Assembly (NCBI RefSeq): GCF_001598215.1
Contig: NZ_BCXJ01000001.1
Coordinates: forward strand, 62,001-126,000
Reading direction: 5' to 3'
DNA length: 64,000 bases
From: Shouchella clausii
Lineage (GTDB): Bacteria; Bacillota; Bacilli; Bacillales; Bacillaceae_D
The translations under genes were made by a program, and so were the position numbers. This document shows, piece after piece, positions 26,004-35,175 of this stretch. The notes under the pieces are model-generated. The model made no database searches. It was not told the origin of the DNA and saw nothing but the letters and a program-made list of their open reading frames with translations. Positions within the stretch are counted from its first letter, which is position 1, and each line of letters starts with the position of its first letter.

Positions 26004-27303
26004 ACCGGAACAACTGTTAGCCTATCAAGAGACATTTGACTGTGTGCAGTGCGGCTACTGTCTTCCATCCTGCCCAACGTACTTGAGCATGGAAAAGGAA
26101 ACCCATTCCCCAAGGGGAAGGATTCATTTAGTGAAAATGGCGGCAGAGGGAAAGCTGCCGTTATCTGAGATTGAAGAGCCGATCGATCTTTGCCTTGGTT
26201 GCCGTGCCTGTGAAACCGTCTGCCCAACAAATGTACAGTATGGAAAAATACTCGATTCAGCAAAGGTTGCCCTAAAAGAAGAGCGGAAAACAACGGCCCC
26301 TTGGCATCAGAAAATGATGAAAAAAGCCATGTTTGAAACGGTGTTGCCAAATGACAGGGTTTTACATGCCATTGGAACGGGCCTTTCCCTCTACCAAAAA
26401 AGCGGGGTGGCCCGTATCGCTAGAAAAGCCAAGCTAACACGGATGTTGCCGAAGTCGCTTGCTGCATTCGAAGCAGTGACACCATCGGTTGCTTCTCGAA
26501 GGGAAAGGAAAAACCGTTTGGTCGATGCCAAACCGGAAGGAAACACGGCGCTTCGTGTTGGTTTTTTTAAAGGCTGTTTAATGGATACGATGTTCTCGCA
26601 TATTAATGATTTAACGATTCAGCTTCTCCAACGTGCTGGCTGTGAAGTGACGGTGATCGAGGAGCAAACTTGTTGTGGTGCTTTGCAAAACCATAGCGGT
26701 GAAAGAGATGTAGCGAAACGCTTGGCCAAGCAAAACATTGAAGCGTTTGAACAGCACGCCTGCGATTACATTGTGAACAGTATTGGCGGCTGTGGGGCCA
26801 TGCTTGTAGAATATGGTGAACTTTTAGCAGATGAGCCGGAATGGAGAGATCGGGCGTCTCGCTTTGCTGAAAAAAATGTCGATAGCAGTGTGATTTTTTC
26901 CCAGCTTCAGCTTCCATTTGCAAAGAAAGTGAACAACGTAGCAACATACCAACCGTCCTGCCATATGGCAAATGTTCAAAAGCGAATAGAAGAACCGGTA
27001 AAGCTGCTTCAATCGATTCCAGGGATTACGTATGTACCGATGAAGGAGAGCGAACTTTGCTGCGGGTCGGCAGGGATCTATAATCTCGTTCATTATGAGC
27101 AATCGATGGAAATTCTTGATCGAAAAATGGAAAACGTAAAAGCCGTTCAGCCTGAAATCATCGTAACGACAAACCCTGGCTGTCATTTGCAAATGAAGCT
27201 CGGTGTAGAACGGGAAGGACAATCGGAACAAATAAAGGTGGTTCATTTAATTGAACTGCTAGCAGAAGCGTGTGATGTAGGGGGAGGCACAATAAATGTA
27301 TGA
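25996..27303 (+). CDS. glcF: Iron-sulfur subunit GlcF
   Basis: 435 residues. Two 4Fe-4S motifs: CVQCGYCLPSCPTY (near residue 15) and CLGCRACETVCPT (near residue 71). Two CCG domains follow (CCGALQNHSG and CCGSAGIYN), the heterodisulfide-reductase-like pattern of GlcF. No separate GlcE FAD subunit is present, so the complex would be GlcD-GlcF. Electrons go to the quinone pool. Overlaps glcD and lhgO by 8 bases each. Confidence 0.93.
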   Translation: MTKPEQLLAYQETFDCVQCGYCLPSCPTYLSMEKETHSPRGRIHLVKMAAEGKLPLSEIEEPIDLCLGCRACETVCPTNVQYGKILDSAKVALKEERKTTAPWHQKMMKKAMFETVLPNDRVLHAIGTGLSLYQKSGVARIARKAKLTRMLPKSLAAFEAVTPSVASRRERKNRLVDAKPEGNTALRVGFFKGCLMDTMFSHINDLTIQLLQRAGCEVTVIEEQTCCGALQNHSGERDVAKRLAKQNIEAFEQHACDYIVNSIGGCGAMLVEYGELLADEPEWRDRASRFAEKNVDSSVIFSQLQLPFAKKVNNVATYQPSCHMANVQKRIEEPVKLLQSIPGITYVPMKESELCCGSAGIYNLVHYEQSMEILDRKMENVKAVQPEIIVTTNPGCHLQMKLGVEREGQSEQIKVVHLIELLAEACDVGGGTINV

Positions 27304-28486
27304 TTTTACCATCATTGGCGGCGGGATTGTCGGGTTAGCTGTCGGGCATGCTCTATTTGCCCGTTATCCAAAGGCAAGTGTTTTAATCATTGAAAAAGAG
27401 CAGAAAGTCGCTGCTCATCAAACAGGACATAATAGCGGTGTCATCCATTCAGGGATTTATTATAAGCCAGGCAGTTTTAAAGCGAAGTTTGCAAAAGCGG
27501 GTAACCAATCAATGACTGCATTTTGCCAAAAACATGGCCTTAAAGTAGACATTTGCGGAAAGGTCATTGTCGCTACAAATAAGAAAGAGCTGCCACTGCT
27601 TGATCATCTCTATCAACGAGGGATTGACAATGGCCTCAATCTCCAGATGTTGTCGAAAGAGGAGCTACATGAGGCCGAACCGTATGTAAACGGTCTTGCC
27701 GCGATATCCGTGCCAACAGCCGGGATTGTCAGTTATAAGCAGGTTGCTGAAAAACTCGCTGCTTTAATCATGGAGAGAGGTGGACAGATTCAACTCGGCA
27801 CTACGGTTGAGACCATTTCCGAAAGCAAGGAAGGAGCGATGATTGAAACAGATAAAGGGACATATCACACGAGCTATCTCATTAATTGTGCAGGCTTGCA
27901 TAGTGACCGAATCGCCAAGCTTGCAGGCTATCATGTAGACATGAAGATCGTCCCCTTCCGTGGAGAGTACTATAAGCTCCGACCAGAAAAACGGCATCTT
28001 GTGAAGAACTTAATCTATCCCGTTCCTAATCCTGATTTTCCATTCCTTGGTGTCCATTTCACACGGATGATTGACGGAGAAGTAGATGCAGGGCCAAATG
28101 CGGTTTTAAGCTTTAAGCGGGAAGGCTATAGGAAAGCCGATATCGATTGGAAGGATTTATCGGAGGTCATTCGCTACAAAGGCTTTTGGCAGCTAGCGAT
28201 TAAATATTGGAAGGAAGGGACGGAAGAAATGATTCGTTCGTTCAGCAAAAAGAAGTTTGTGGAAAACCTTCAGCAATTGATTCCTGGCATCACCGAGGAT
28301 GATCTTGTTCCAGGACCGAGCGGTGTTCGGGCCCAAGCATTAACGACAGACGGAAAGCTCGTTGACGATTTTCAATTAATCCGTGGGCGAAAAAGCCTGC
28401 ATGTTTGCAATGCCCCGTCCCCTGCTGCTACAGCTTCCCTTGAAATCGGCAAAGCGATTGTAGAGAAAGTTTCCCAATACAAATGA
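27296..28486 (+). CDS. lhgO: L-2-hydroxyglutarate oxidase-like FAD enzyme (LhgO)
   Basis: 396-residue DAO-fold flavoenzyme. Dinucleotide-binding motif IIGGGIVGLAVGHAL is at the N terminus, followed by HQTGHNSGVIHSGIYY. LhgO-type features include GLNLQMLSKEEL-like and PFRGEYYKL. In E. coli LhgO oxidises L-2-hydroxyglutarate to 2-oxoglutarate with electrons to quinone. Together with GlcDF it would let the cell use both enantiomers of a 2-hydroxy acid. Last gene of the operon. Confidence 0.85.
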   Translation: MYDFTIIGGGIVGLAVGHALFARYPKASVLIIEKEQKVAAHQTGHNSGVIHSGIYYKPGSFKAKFAKAGNQSMTAFCQKHGLKVDICGKVIVATNKKELPLLDHLYQRGIDNGLNLQMLSKEELHEAEPYVNGLAAISVPTAGIVSYKQVAEKLAALIMERGGQIQLGTTVETISESKEGAMIETDKGTYHTSYLINCAGLHSDRIAKLAGYHVDMKIVPFRGEYYKLRPEKRHLVKNLIYPVPNPDFPFLGVHFTRMIDGEVDAGPNAVLSFKREGYRKADIDWKDLSEVIRYKGFWQLAIKYWKEGTEEMIRSFSKKKFVENLQQLIPGITEDDLVPGPSGVRAQALTTDGKLVDDFQLIRGRKSLHVCNAPSPAATASLEIGKAIVEKVSQYK

Positions 28487-28509
28487 TTCTATTAAAGCTT
28501 TTCCTCAAG

Positions 28510-28542
28510 CGTAGGAGCCGATAAATGGCATCGGCTCCTACG
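28510..28542. terminator. Perfect bidirectional terminator
   Basis: CGTAGGAGCCGAT (28510-28522) and ATCGGCTCCTACG (28530-28542) pair over 13 bases around a 7-nt loop, with TTTATA after it. lhgO and the pucR-like gene converge here. Confidence 0.82.
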
Positions 28543-28543
28543 T

Positions 28544-30160
28544 TTATAGCAGCGCCTCCTTTTCCAGCAACAATGGGCGAATAAAGAAAGCAATGCGCAA
28601 ACGCAATGTTTCATCAGGCTTTTTTAAATCATAGCCAAGGAGTTCCTCGCATTTTTTGATGCGGTAAATGACCGTGTTGCGATGGATCGCCATGACTTTT
28701 GCGGTTTCTGCTACTTGGCAATTATGATTGATATAGATGGACAGTGTGCGGGCCAGTTCCACTTGGTCGGGAGTTTCCGGCGTTGCTAAGTTTTGCAAGG
28801 CGGTTTGGCAAAAGGAAGTAAGCTTCTCTGACGGAATCATTTGCAGCATGTCAGCCAGCTCCTGGGCGCGGTACGTTTTGATGAAGCTTTGCAAATGTTC
28901 CCGGTAGCCAGAGTGAAGGGCTGCTGTCGCTTCCTTGTATAAGCTTGGCGCTTCACTCAAGCTGGAAAAGCTGGAAATGCCAAACGATACGGAAGAGCGG
29001 AAGAGCGCCTGTATGTCTTGGTGAATGGTGTCTACTTCCGCAAGCAACTTTGCTTCTTCATTGTTTGAACGGTCACTTTCAATAACGACAACATACACAT
29101 CATTCTTCCAAAACACAAGGCTGTTTGGATACCGTTCGCGAAACAGCCGTACAAGGAGGCTATACAGGTCTTCCTGTTGCTCGAGCGCTTTTTCTTTAGT
29201 CAGCAATCGACTACCGTTATCTAAGCGAGCGGCAATGAATACATAGTGGTTGTCGGCAGAGAAAGGATACGCTTTGCCGTGCTCCTTTTCGAGAGGGCGG
29301 CGCCCTTCGACTAAGTCGGAAAAAAAGCGATTTTGGGCAAGCCGGGCTTGTTGCTCGGCTGCATGAAGCTTCATCAGTTCAAACGACAGGACGTTAGCTG
29401 CTTGTTCAATTGCAAGCGCAAACGGGCAATCGCTTTTTGACGCTGAGCCGAGCACAATCAAGTACCCTTTTCGTGCACAGGCTGTTCGAATCGGAAAGAC
29501 AGCGCACGGATTCTCGCCCCTTTCCCGCAGGATGGATAGCTGCAACGTCGGCAGCTGTTCGCTTGGAATCAACTCCCGTAGGCGCCAGTATTTTTCAAAA
29601 AAGGAGTCATTCGTGACAGGATCGGAAGACGCGATCATATCCAATTGGTCATTTAACAGCAATGCAGGCACGTTGAGCATAGAGGCCAATTGTACGACAA
29701 CAGATGTGCCATTTCCGCCAGCCACAATCACATCGGCAAAGCGACGGTGGATCTCCAACGCTTGATGGAGCTCTGTCGTCTGCCCTTTTAAAAGAAACTG
29801 CGTTAACTGATGGACGAATTCACTAAAATGAATCGTTTCTGGTAGTTCAAACAGAGGCAGATGAAGACGGTTGCATGCGTCAATAACAACGGCAGGGATC
29901 GTTTTCTCCAGTCGTTTAGTCCGCACCACCAAGCCTGCGCAATTTTGCTTTGATAGTTCCTGGACAAAGGCAACAAGGGAATACGGATGCCCCTTTTTAA
30001 GAGTGGCAGCGAGCAGCAATTGATGAGGTTCCATGTAGGTACCTCGATCAAAGGAATGAATCATATTGGCAGAACGAAGCGGCTTATCGAGTCCACGTTT
30101 GCCTGCGAGCAGACGGGCCTTTGCAAAAGCAGGCAGCATCAACAAGTCTTTCATTTGCAT
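28544..30160 (-). CDS. PucR family transcriptional regulator
   Basis: 538-residue regulator. The N-terminal PucR domain (purine-catabolism-like, about 1-120) includes FDRGTYMEPHQLLL. A GGDEF-like CdaR region lies in the middle. The C-terminal HTH_30 has CQVAETAKVMAIHRNTVIYRI. Start at ATG 30160 has AAGGTG six bases upstream; a GTG at 30169 is too close to it. PucR-type regulators commonly activate catabolic operons. Convergent with the TAXI-TRAP/glc operon, so its target may be that operon or elsewhere. Confidence 0.85.
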   Translation of the reverse strand: MQMKDLLMLPAFAKARLLAGKRGLDKPLRSANMIHSFDRGTYMEPHQLLLAATLKKGHPYSLVAFVQELSKQNCAGLVVRTKRLEKTIPAVVIDACNRLHLPLFELPETIHFSEFVHQLTQFLLKGQTTELHQALEIHRRFADVIVAGGNGTSVVVQLASMLNVPALLLNDQLDMIASSDPVTNDSFFEKYWRLRELIPSEQLPTLQLSILRERGENPCAVFPIRTACARKGYLIVLGSASKSDCPFALAIEQAANVLSFELMKLHAAEQQARLAQNRFFSDLVEGRRPLEKEHGKAYPFSADNHYVFIAARLDNGSRLLTKEKALEQQEDLYSLLVRLFRERYPNSLVFWKNDVYVVVIESDRSNNEEAKLLAEVDTIHQDIQALFRSSVSFGISSFSSLSEAPSLYKEATAALHSGYREHLQSFIKTYRAQELADMLQMIPSEKLTSFCQTALQNLATPETPDQVELARTLSIYINHNCQVAETAKVMAIHRNTVIYRIKKCEELLGYDLKKPDETLRLRIAFFIRPLLLEKEALL

Positions 30161-30667
30161 GTAGATCACCTTATTAGAAATAGATGGTAGAGGCTATGTT
30201 AAGTATACGGTTCAGCGGCAGTTTGGAGGAAAAGGATGTAAAGAAATGTAACAGGAATTATGAACTTTTCCTGTTGGAACAATTATATATACAAGGTACT
30301 AATGCCACATCTAAACAAACACAAACGCCTGTACTTGCCTCAATCAGAAACGAGGTGATCATTGCCAAGACCGTCCCGGCATAAACGACTGTCCATTTAC
30401 ATGAAGAAGAGCATGTACGGTTTTCTTTCTGAGTTAATCGTATATCGTAAGGGGCTTTTCGGATTTGACTGCTAAAAAAAGAAGCAATGATTGACACTGG
30501 AAGACATATAATATAGCCGGATCGTATTTTATTATTACAAAAAATTTATAATTGATAAAAAGGGTTTATCATTCTCTGTGGGAAAATATAGTAACGTCTT
30601 ATAAAAGATTCTTTTACGCAGGCTAAATCTTTTGTAAGACGACTATATTTAGAGGAGAGTGGCTGAA
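30161..30667. other. Intergenic region of 507 bases with several inverted repeats
   Basis: Contains an AACAGGAA/TTCCTGTT hairpin (30250-30275), an inverted repeat TGATAAA...TTTATCA (30553-30571), a candidate promoter with TATAGT near 30589, and the long repeat at 30596-30640. Three short frames are present but none has a ribosome site. It most likely holds the regulatory region of the secreted-protein gene. Confidence 0.5.
30596..30640 (+). promoter_or_regulatory. 14-bp inverted repeat in the leader of the secreted-protein gene
   Basis: GTCTTATAAAAGAT (30596-30609) and ATCTTTTGTAAGAC (30627-30640) are complementary over 14 positions with one G-U. The 17-nt loop and the position ten bases before the ribosome site suggest either a protein operator or an RNA stem that affects translation or stability. 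Confidence 0.55.
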
Positions 30668-31399
30668 TTGAAGAAATTTTTAGTGTCCTTTATCATGATT
30701 ACTTTGTTAGCAAGTGGAATGGCAGGAGTGGCCAATGCTGAAAGTACCAAGGAAGCAGAATTGAATTTGAATAAACTTAAGGACGATTACGAGGCTTGGT
30801 TCAAAGAAGAAGTTTCAAATTCGGTAAATGAAGAATTAATTGAAAGTTATAGTCAATACAATGAACTGTCTGAAGAAGAGCAATTGAAATTTATTGATTA
30901 TTTATACAACCCAGAAATACAGGAAACGGTTATGGAGGCCTTTTCAAATGAAATGGCGGTAACAAACGTCGAACGTGTTTCTGAAAAGCTAGATGGTTAT
31001 GAGGATATAGTCATCACTACAGAAATAGTGACGCCTACTGTTGGTGAGGATCAAGAGTTTGGTATCATGGCAAATAGAACGGCTAAATATTGGCGCTATG
31101 TTACCTTTTTAGGAATTAAAGTTTTCCAAACAACTTCGACTGTTGACTATTCCCATAATGGTAGTAGAGTTACTAGTGTTGGGGCAGGCGATCACTATGT
31201 TTCCAGGAACTTAAATCCGACATTAAATATTTCTTGGAGCGGTAAAAGACAGTCATATACATCAACCCGTGCTCAATCTAGAGTTCATATGCAATGGAAC
31301 TTTATTCACAAAGGGCTAGGTATCACGTATGGCGCAGGAGAACTTGGTGTGTGGGGAAATCATAAGAATCAGGCTGGAGGTTGGTTTTATGCAGACTAA
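30668..31399 (+). CDS. Secreted protein of unknown function
   Basis: 243-residue exported protein starting MKKFLVSFIMITLL with signal cleavage after AxA (GVANA, about residue 24). Residues 25-140 are acidic and helical. The C-terminal ~100 residues are beta-rich with many aromatic and Gly/Ser residues (YWRYVTFLGIKVFQ, ending GNHKNQAGGWFYAD). TTG 30668 is preferred: it is ten bases from GAGGAG, whereas GTG 30659 is only one base away. I do not recognise the family. The bipartite layout, tight regulation and coupled small membrane protein suggest an exported toxin or bacteriocin-like product, but nothing proves this. Confidence 0.62.
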   Translation: MKKFLVSFIMITLLASGMAGVANAESTKEAELNLNKLKDDYEAWFKEEVSNSVNEELIESYSQYNELSEEEQLKFIDYLYNPEIQETVMEAFSNEMAVTNVERVSEKLDGYEDIVITTEIVTPTVGEDQEFGIMANRTAKYWRYVTFLGIKVFQTTSTVDYSHNGSRVTSVGAGDHYVSRNLNPTLNISWSGKRQSYTSTRAQSRVHMQWNFIHKGLGITYGAGELGVWGNHKNQAGGWFYAD

Positions 31400-31523
31400 T
31401 AAACAAAGAGCATCTTTAAAAACGGGCCAGAAAATTGTTTATTTTTTTGTTCTTCCTATTGTAGTCTTAGCCGTAGTCTTAAGTATTTTAGGCGTAGTCA
31501 CTTTCAATTTATTTTTATTTTAA
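31389..31523 (+). CDS. 44-residue single-helix membrane protein
   Basis: Begins MQTNKQRASLKTGQK (basic N terminus) then one hydrophobic helix of about 26 residues to the C terminus (ending FNLFLF). GGAGG lies eight bases upstream inside the end of the secreted-protein gene and the genes overlap by 11 bases. Positive-inside rule puts the N terminus in the cytoplasm. It may be an immunity, accessory or regulatory peptide for the upstream product (inference). Confidence 0.55.
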   Translation: MQTNKQRASLKTGQKIVYFFVLPIVVLAVVLSILGVVTFNLFLF

Positions 31524-31547
31524 AAGAAAATAGGCATGGCTTCCTCA

Positions 31548-31585
31548 GCTTGTTGACAGGGTTAAGATGGTCGACGGGCTTTTTT
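31548..31585 (+). terminator. Terminator after the two-gene unit
   Basis: GCTTGTTGAC (31548-31557) pairs with GTCGACGGGC (31570-31579) through three G-U pairs, followed by six T (31580-31585). Confidence 0.72.
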
Positions 31586-31703
31586 GTGTGCAGAAAAGGA
31601 TCCCGATTAAGTTCAGCCAATATGTATTTTGCTTTTTTAGTAAGGTAGAAATGAATGGGAAGATTGCTCGATTTTTTTACTTAGTGTATTTTTCTATGGC
31701 ACG

Positions 31704-31743
31704 AATGGCATCACGCGTAATCGGCGATGCCATTTTGTTTTTT
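31704..31743. terminator. Second hairpin before the neopullulanase gene end
   Basis: AATGGCATC (31704-31712) and GATGCCATT (31726-31734) pair perfectly, followed by TTGTTTTTT. It may serve both strands. Confidence 0.65.
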
Positions 31744-31753
31744 ACTTGTCTAC

Positions 31754-33511
31754 TTAACCACGTTTTGTATCGTCGGCAGAATGGAGAAGCAAAAAGTGCT
31801 CGCCTTCAATGTGGAGCTCTTCGCTTTGCAATGGGCTTTCGCAAATGACATCGACAAATGCATGGCTTTTTAATGAGTTAGGAAGTTTGATCGTTGCTTC
31901 TGTTTTGCTGCGGTTAACCGCAAATAAAAGCAGCTCTCCGCCTGCCGACGTAGAATACAACAGCACATCCTCTGTGCCTGAGTCATAAAATTGCAATGTG
32001 TCATAGGTGCCCATTGCTTGGTGAGTTTTGCGGATCTTAATTAGTTTTTGCAAAAATTGGAATAGTTCTCGATCTTGTTGGTCTTCCTCCCACACCATGC
32101 ACGCGCGGCAGCCAGGGTCATTTTCTCCGGCCATGCCGATTTCATCTCCGTAATAAATGCAAGGTGAGCCAGGAAAGGAAAATAGCAGTAAATAGGAAAG
32201 TTTGACTAACTGTTTGTTGCCTCCACATGCTGTTAAAATTCTTGGTGTGTCATGGCTGCCAAGCAAATTGAACTGGACTTCGTTCACCAATTTTGGGTAA
32301 CTGTACAAATGTTTTGTAACCGCATGTTGAAAAGTCGATGCGCTTTTGCCGTGTTGGACAAAGTCAAAAATCGCGTCAGTGAGCGGATAGTTCATGACCC
32401 CATCGAATTGGTCTCCTTGCAGCCAAGGGTAAGCGTTATGCCATATTTCACCGAGAATATACAAATCTGGTTTTAATGCTTTGACTCTTTTGCGAAACTC
32501 ACGCCAGAAGGCATGGTCGACTTCATTGGCGACATCCAAACGCCAACCGTCAATGTCAAACTCCTTAATCCAATACGTAGCTACGTTCAATAAATAGTCC
32601 CTTACTTTTTCATTTGCTGTATTTAGTTTTGGCATTAAAGGGGTAAAGGCGAACGTATCGTAATTAGGTGGTTCCTCTGCCCGAACGGGAAATTGGCGGA
32701 TATGAAACCAATCGATATATTCTGATTCCTGCTGGTGTTTGAGTACATCTTGAAAAGGTGGAAAGTACAGGCCAGCATGGTTGAAGACGGCATCAAGCAT
32801 GACACGAATGCCGCGCGTATGGCATTCATCCACAAGCCGTTTAAGTGTCGTTTCATCTCCAAATTGGGGATCTACTTTTAAATAATCAATCGTATCGTAT
32901 TTATGGTTGGAAAACGCTTTAAAGATTGGCGTTAAATAAATGCCGTTAATCCCTAGTTTCTGCAAATAATCAAGACGGTCTACAATCCCTTGAAGATCGC
33001 CGCCGAAATAATTGGTTGCAGTCGGTGGTGCACTTCCCCAAGCCAATGTATTTTCAGGGTCACGGGAATGATCGCCATTGGCAAAACGTTCAGGAAAGAT
33101 TTGATACCAGACCGTTTCTTTTACCCATTCAGGCGGTGTAAACAAATCGGCTTGATTCATATAGGGAAAACAAAAATAATCGCTTATGTCTTTTGCTAGC
33201 GTATCGGAAAACCCACTTTCTCCATAGTAAATCGTCTCATCTTTTACCTTCATTTCGAACCCGTAACGGAGGCGATGGTAGGGCGGGTTCACTTCCACAG
33301 ACCAATAATCATGTTCTCCATCGGCCCCTGCGTGTGTCATTGTTTTTTTGGCAGTTACCCATTCGTTATCCGCCCAATCGTAAGGATCTCCATAAATAAG
33401 CATGACCTCGTGAGCATCGTCTTTGCGCGTGCGAAGACGGATGTGGATCGTGTCTTTGTCATAAGCGTAAGCATCTTCACTTTTCGGGCGATGGTAGATC
33501 GCTGCTTTCAT
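31754..33511 (-). CDS. nplT: Neopullulanase/cyclomaltodextrinase (GH13)
   Basis: 585-residue cytoplasmic glycosidase cutting maltodextrins, pullulan or cyclodextrins. An N-terminal CBM34-like domain (about 1-120) precedes the GH13 barrel. Catalytic nucleophile Asp326 in GWRLDVANE, acid/base Glu355 in LGEIWH, and stabilising Asp421 in SHDTPR are all present, as is DAVFNHAG. There is no signal peptide. It is divergent from the maltodextrin ABC transporter and probably works on imported sugars. A partial cre-like GTAAGCGTTTTC lies upstream (about 33542-33553). Confidence 0.9.
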   Translation of the reverse strand: MKAAIYHRPKSEDAYAYDKDTIHIRLRTRKDDAHEVMLIYGDPYDWADNEWVTAKKTMTHAGADGEHDYWSVEVNPPYHRLRYGFEMKVKDETIYYGESGFSDTLAKDISDYFCFPYMNQADLFTPPEWVKETVWYQIFPERFANGDHSRDPENTLAWGSAPPTATNYFGGDLQGIVDRLDYLQKLGINGIYLTPIFKAFSNHKYDTIDYLKVDPQFGDETTLKRLVDECHTRGIRVMLDAVFNHAGLYFPPFQDVLKHQQESEYIDWFHIRQFPVRAEEPPNYDTFAFTPLMPKLNTANEKVRDYLLNVATYWIKEFDIDGWRLDVANEVDHAFWREFRKRVKALKPDLYILGEIWHNAYPWLQGDQFDGVMNYPLTDAIFDFVQHGKSASTFQHAVTKHLYSYPKLVNEVQFNLLGSHDTPRILTACGGNKQLVKLSYLLLFSFPGSPCIYYGDEIGMAGENDPGCRACMVWEEDQQDRELFQFLQKLIKIRKTHQAMGTYDTLQFYDSGTEDVLLYSTSAGGELLLFAVNRSKTEATIKLPNSLKSHAFVDVICESPLQSEELHIEGEHFLLLHSADDTKRG

Positions 33512-33605
33512 TCAAAACAAGCTCCCTTCTAAACGAGAATCGTAAGCGTTTTCTTGATTGTTATTTTCAGCCTATGAGATGAAGGAGTGAAAGTCAAGAG
33601 AAAAG

Positions 33606-33729
33606 GCAAACGTTTGCAATATAATTAAAATAAAATAGTTGTTTTCGAGAAATGAACATAATATAATGGCGTTAAAAGCACATTGTAACCGATTTCATTT
33701 TGTTATGTTTAATTGTGCAAACGATTTCA
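33606..33729 (+). promoter_or_regulatory. Three LacI/CcpA-type operators upstream of mdxE
   Basis: GCAAACGTTTGC (33606-33617) is a perfect 12-bp palindrome. TGTAACCGATTTCA (33684-33697) matches the cre consensus fully. TGCAAACGATTTCA (33716-33729) differs at one position. The last two are spaced exactly 32 bases, about three helical turns, suggesting cooperative binding by MalR, CcpA or both. Confidence 0.6.
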
Positions 33730-33805
33730 CTGTTGTTTGCGTTCTTGCAAGGCCGGATGCTCCGCCTTGCAGAAAAAACAAAGACCATTTAAGGGGGAAA
33801 AACGA

Positions 33806-35095
33806 GTGAAAAAAGCGACATCTCTTTTATCGTCTGCCGTCTTCATTGTGACGTTGACTGGGTTGCTTACTGCGTGTGGTCCTGATCGTGACGAAGGGAA
33901 TGGCTCAGCAAGTGAGGGTAGTGCAACGCCTGCTAATGGGGGGCAAGACGGAGCAGCACCAGAAAAGCCAGAAGTGTTAACGATGTGGGTCAACGATGAA
34001 GAAGTACAGTTAGATGCTTATGAACAAATTGTAGAAAAGTATGAAGAGGAGACTGGAATTTCCGTAGAGATCACACCGTTTAGTATGCTCGACCAATTGG
34101 AGTCACTTTCCTTAGATGCGGCGGCTGGCGGCGGTCCTGACCTTTTTTACCAACCGAACGATCGACTAGGTGACATTTATTTGCAAGGGTTAGCCGCTGA
34201 GCTTGAGTTAACTTCGGAACAATTAGAAGGCTATACAGAAGGAGCAATTCAAGCATTAAATTATGACGGGGTCCAGCTAGGAATCCCGGCCGTCATTGAA
34301 ACCTATGCTTTGTACTATAATACCGAGCTTGTTCCAGAGGCGCCTAAGACAATAGAAGAGCTAGAGCAAATTGCAGCAGATCTAACGAATGCCAGTGCGG
34401 ATGAATATGGATTTTTATTTGAAGGCACAAACTTTTATTACCTTTATCCGTTTATAGAAGCTTACGGAGGATACGTGTTCGACCAGGATGGTGAAGGCGT
34501 ATATGACACATCCAACATTGGACTGACAAATGAAGGAACGGTAGAAGGGGCGAGTTTAATTCAATCTTGGTATGAAGCAGGCTACTTACCAGTAGGAATC
34601 ACCGACGATATTATAAAAGGCTATTTCCGAGATGGGCAAGTAGGAGCAGTCATTTCAGGACCTTGGAACGTTTCTGAATTCTCAGAGGCGCTTGGCGATC
34701 AATTAGCAGTTGCGCCCCTCCCAACAATTGATGGGAAAAACCTGTCCTCGTATTCAGGGGTAAAAGGTTGGTTAGTGAATGAGTATAGCGAAAATCAATA
34801 TTGGGCAACCGACTTAGCTCTATACATTACAAATCCAGAAAGCGCCCTAACGTACTTTGAAGTAGCAGGGGAATTGCCTGCCCGTACAGACGTGGAGATC
34901 GATGATGAACTGCGGCAACCGTTTTTGCAACAAGCAGAATACGCGGTACCAATGCCGAACATTCCAGCAATGTCATTGGTATGGGATCCGATGGGGGACG
35001 CATTTGAATTTATTACTCAAGGTGAGGATCCACAGGAAGTGCTAGAAGAAGCAGTGCAACAAATTGCTGATAAGATCGCCCTTCAAGAAAATTAA
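33806..35095 (+). CDS. mdxE: Maltodextrin ABC transporter substrate-binding lipoprotein
   Basis: 429-residue lipoprotein with lipobox LTAC (Cys24 of the GTG-start form). A low-complexity linker (GNGSASEGSATPANGG) follows, then a family 1 solute-binding protein with LDAAAGGGPDLFY and IPAVIETYALYYN. GTG 33806 follows AAGGGGGAAAAACGA; the frame from 33713 is unsupported. It captures maltose or maltodextrin. No ATPase gene is present, as in B. subtilis where MsmX serves several importers. Confidence 0.9.
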   Translation: MKKATSLLSSAVFIVTLTGLLTACGPDRDEGNGSASEGSATPANGGQDGAAPEKPEVLTMWVNDEEVQLDAYEQIVEKYEEETGISVEITPFSMLDQLESLSLDAAAGGGPDLFYQPNDRLGDIYLQGLAAELELTSEQLEGYTEGAIQALNYDGVQLGIPAVIETYALYYNTELVPEAPKTIEELEQIAADLTNASADEYGFLFEGTNFYYLYPFIEAYGGYVFDQDGEGVYDTSNIGLTNEGTVEGASLIQSWYEAGYLPVGITDDIIKGYFRDGQVGAVISGPWNVSEFSEALGDQLAVAPLPTIDGKNLSSYSGVKGWLVNEYSENQYWATDLALYITNPESALTYFEVAGELPARTDVEIDDELRQPFLQQAEYAVPMPNIPAMSLVWDPMGDAFEFITQGEDPQEVLEEAVQQIADKIALQEN

Positions 35096-35175
35096 GGTAG
35101 TTTTATGGATGGAGAGCAACCTCTCCATCCACTTGATTTGGCACAGGCCATAGTCATGCAGAGGAGGAAAAAAGA

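Noticed and set aside
30184-30384. Short frames in the 30.2-30.5 kb spacer
   Set aside because: No ribosome sites; the region looks regulatory.
31567-31848. 93-codon plus frame
   Set aside because: It spans a terminator and runs antisense into the neopullulanase gene.
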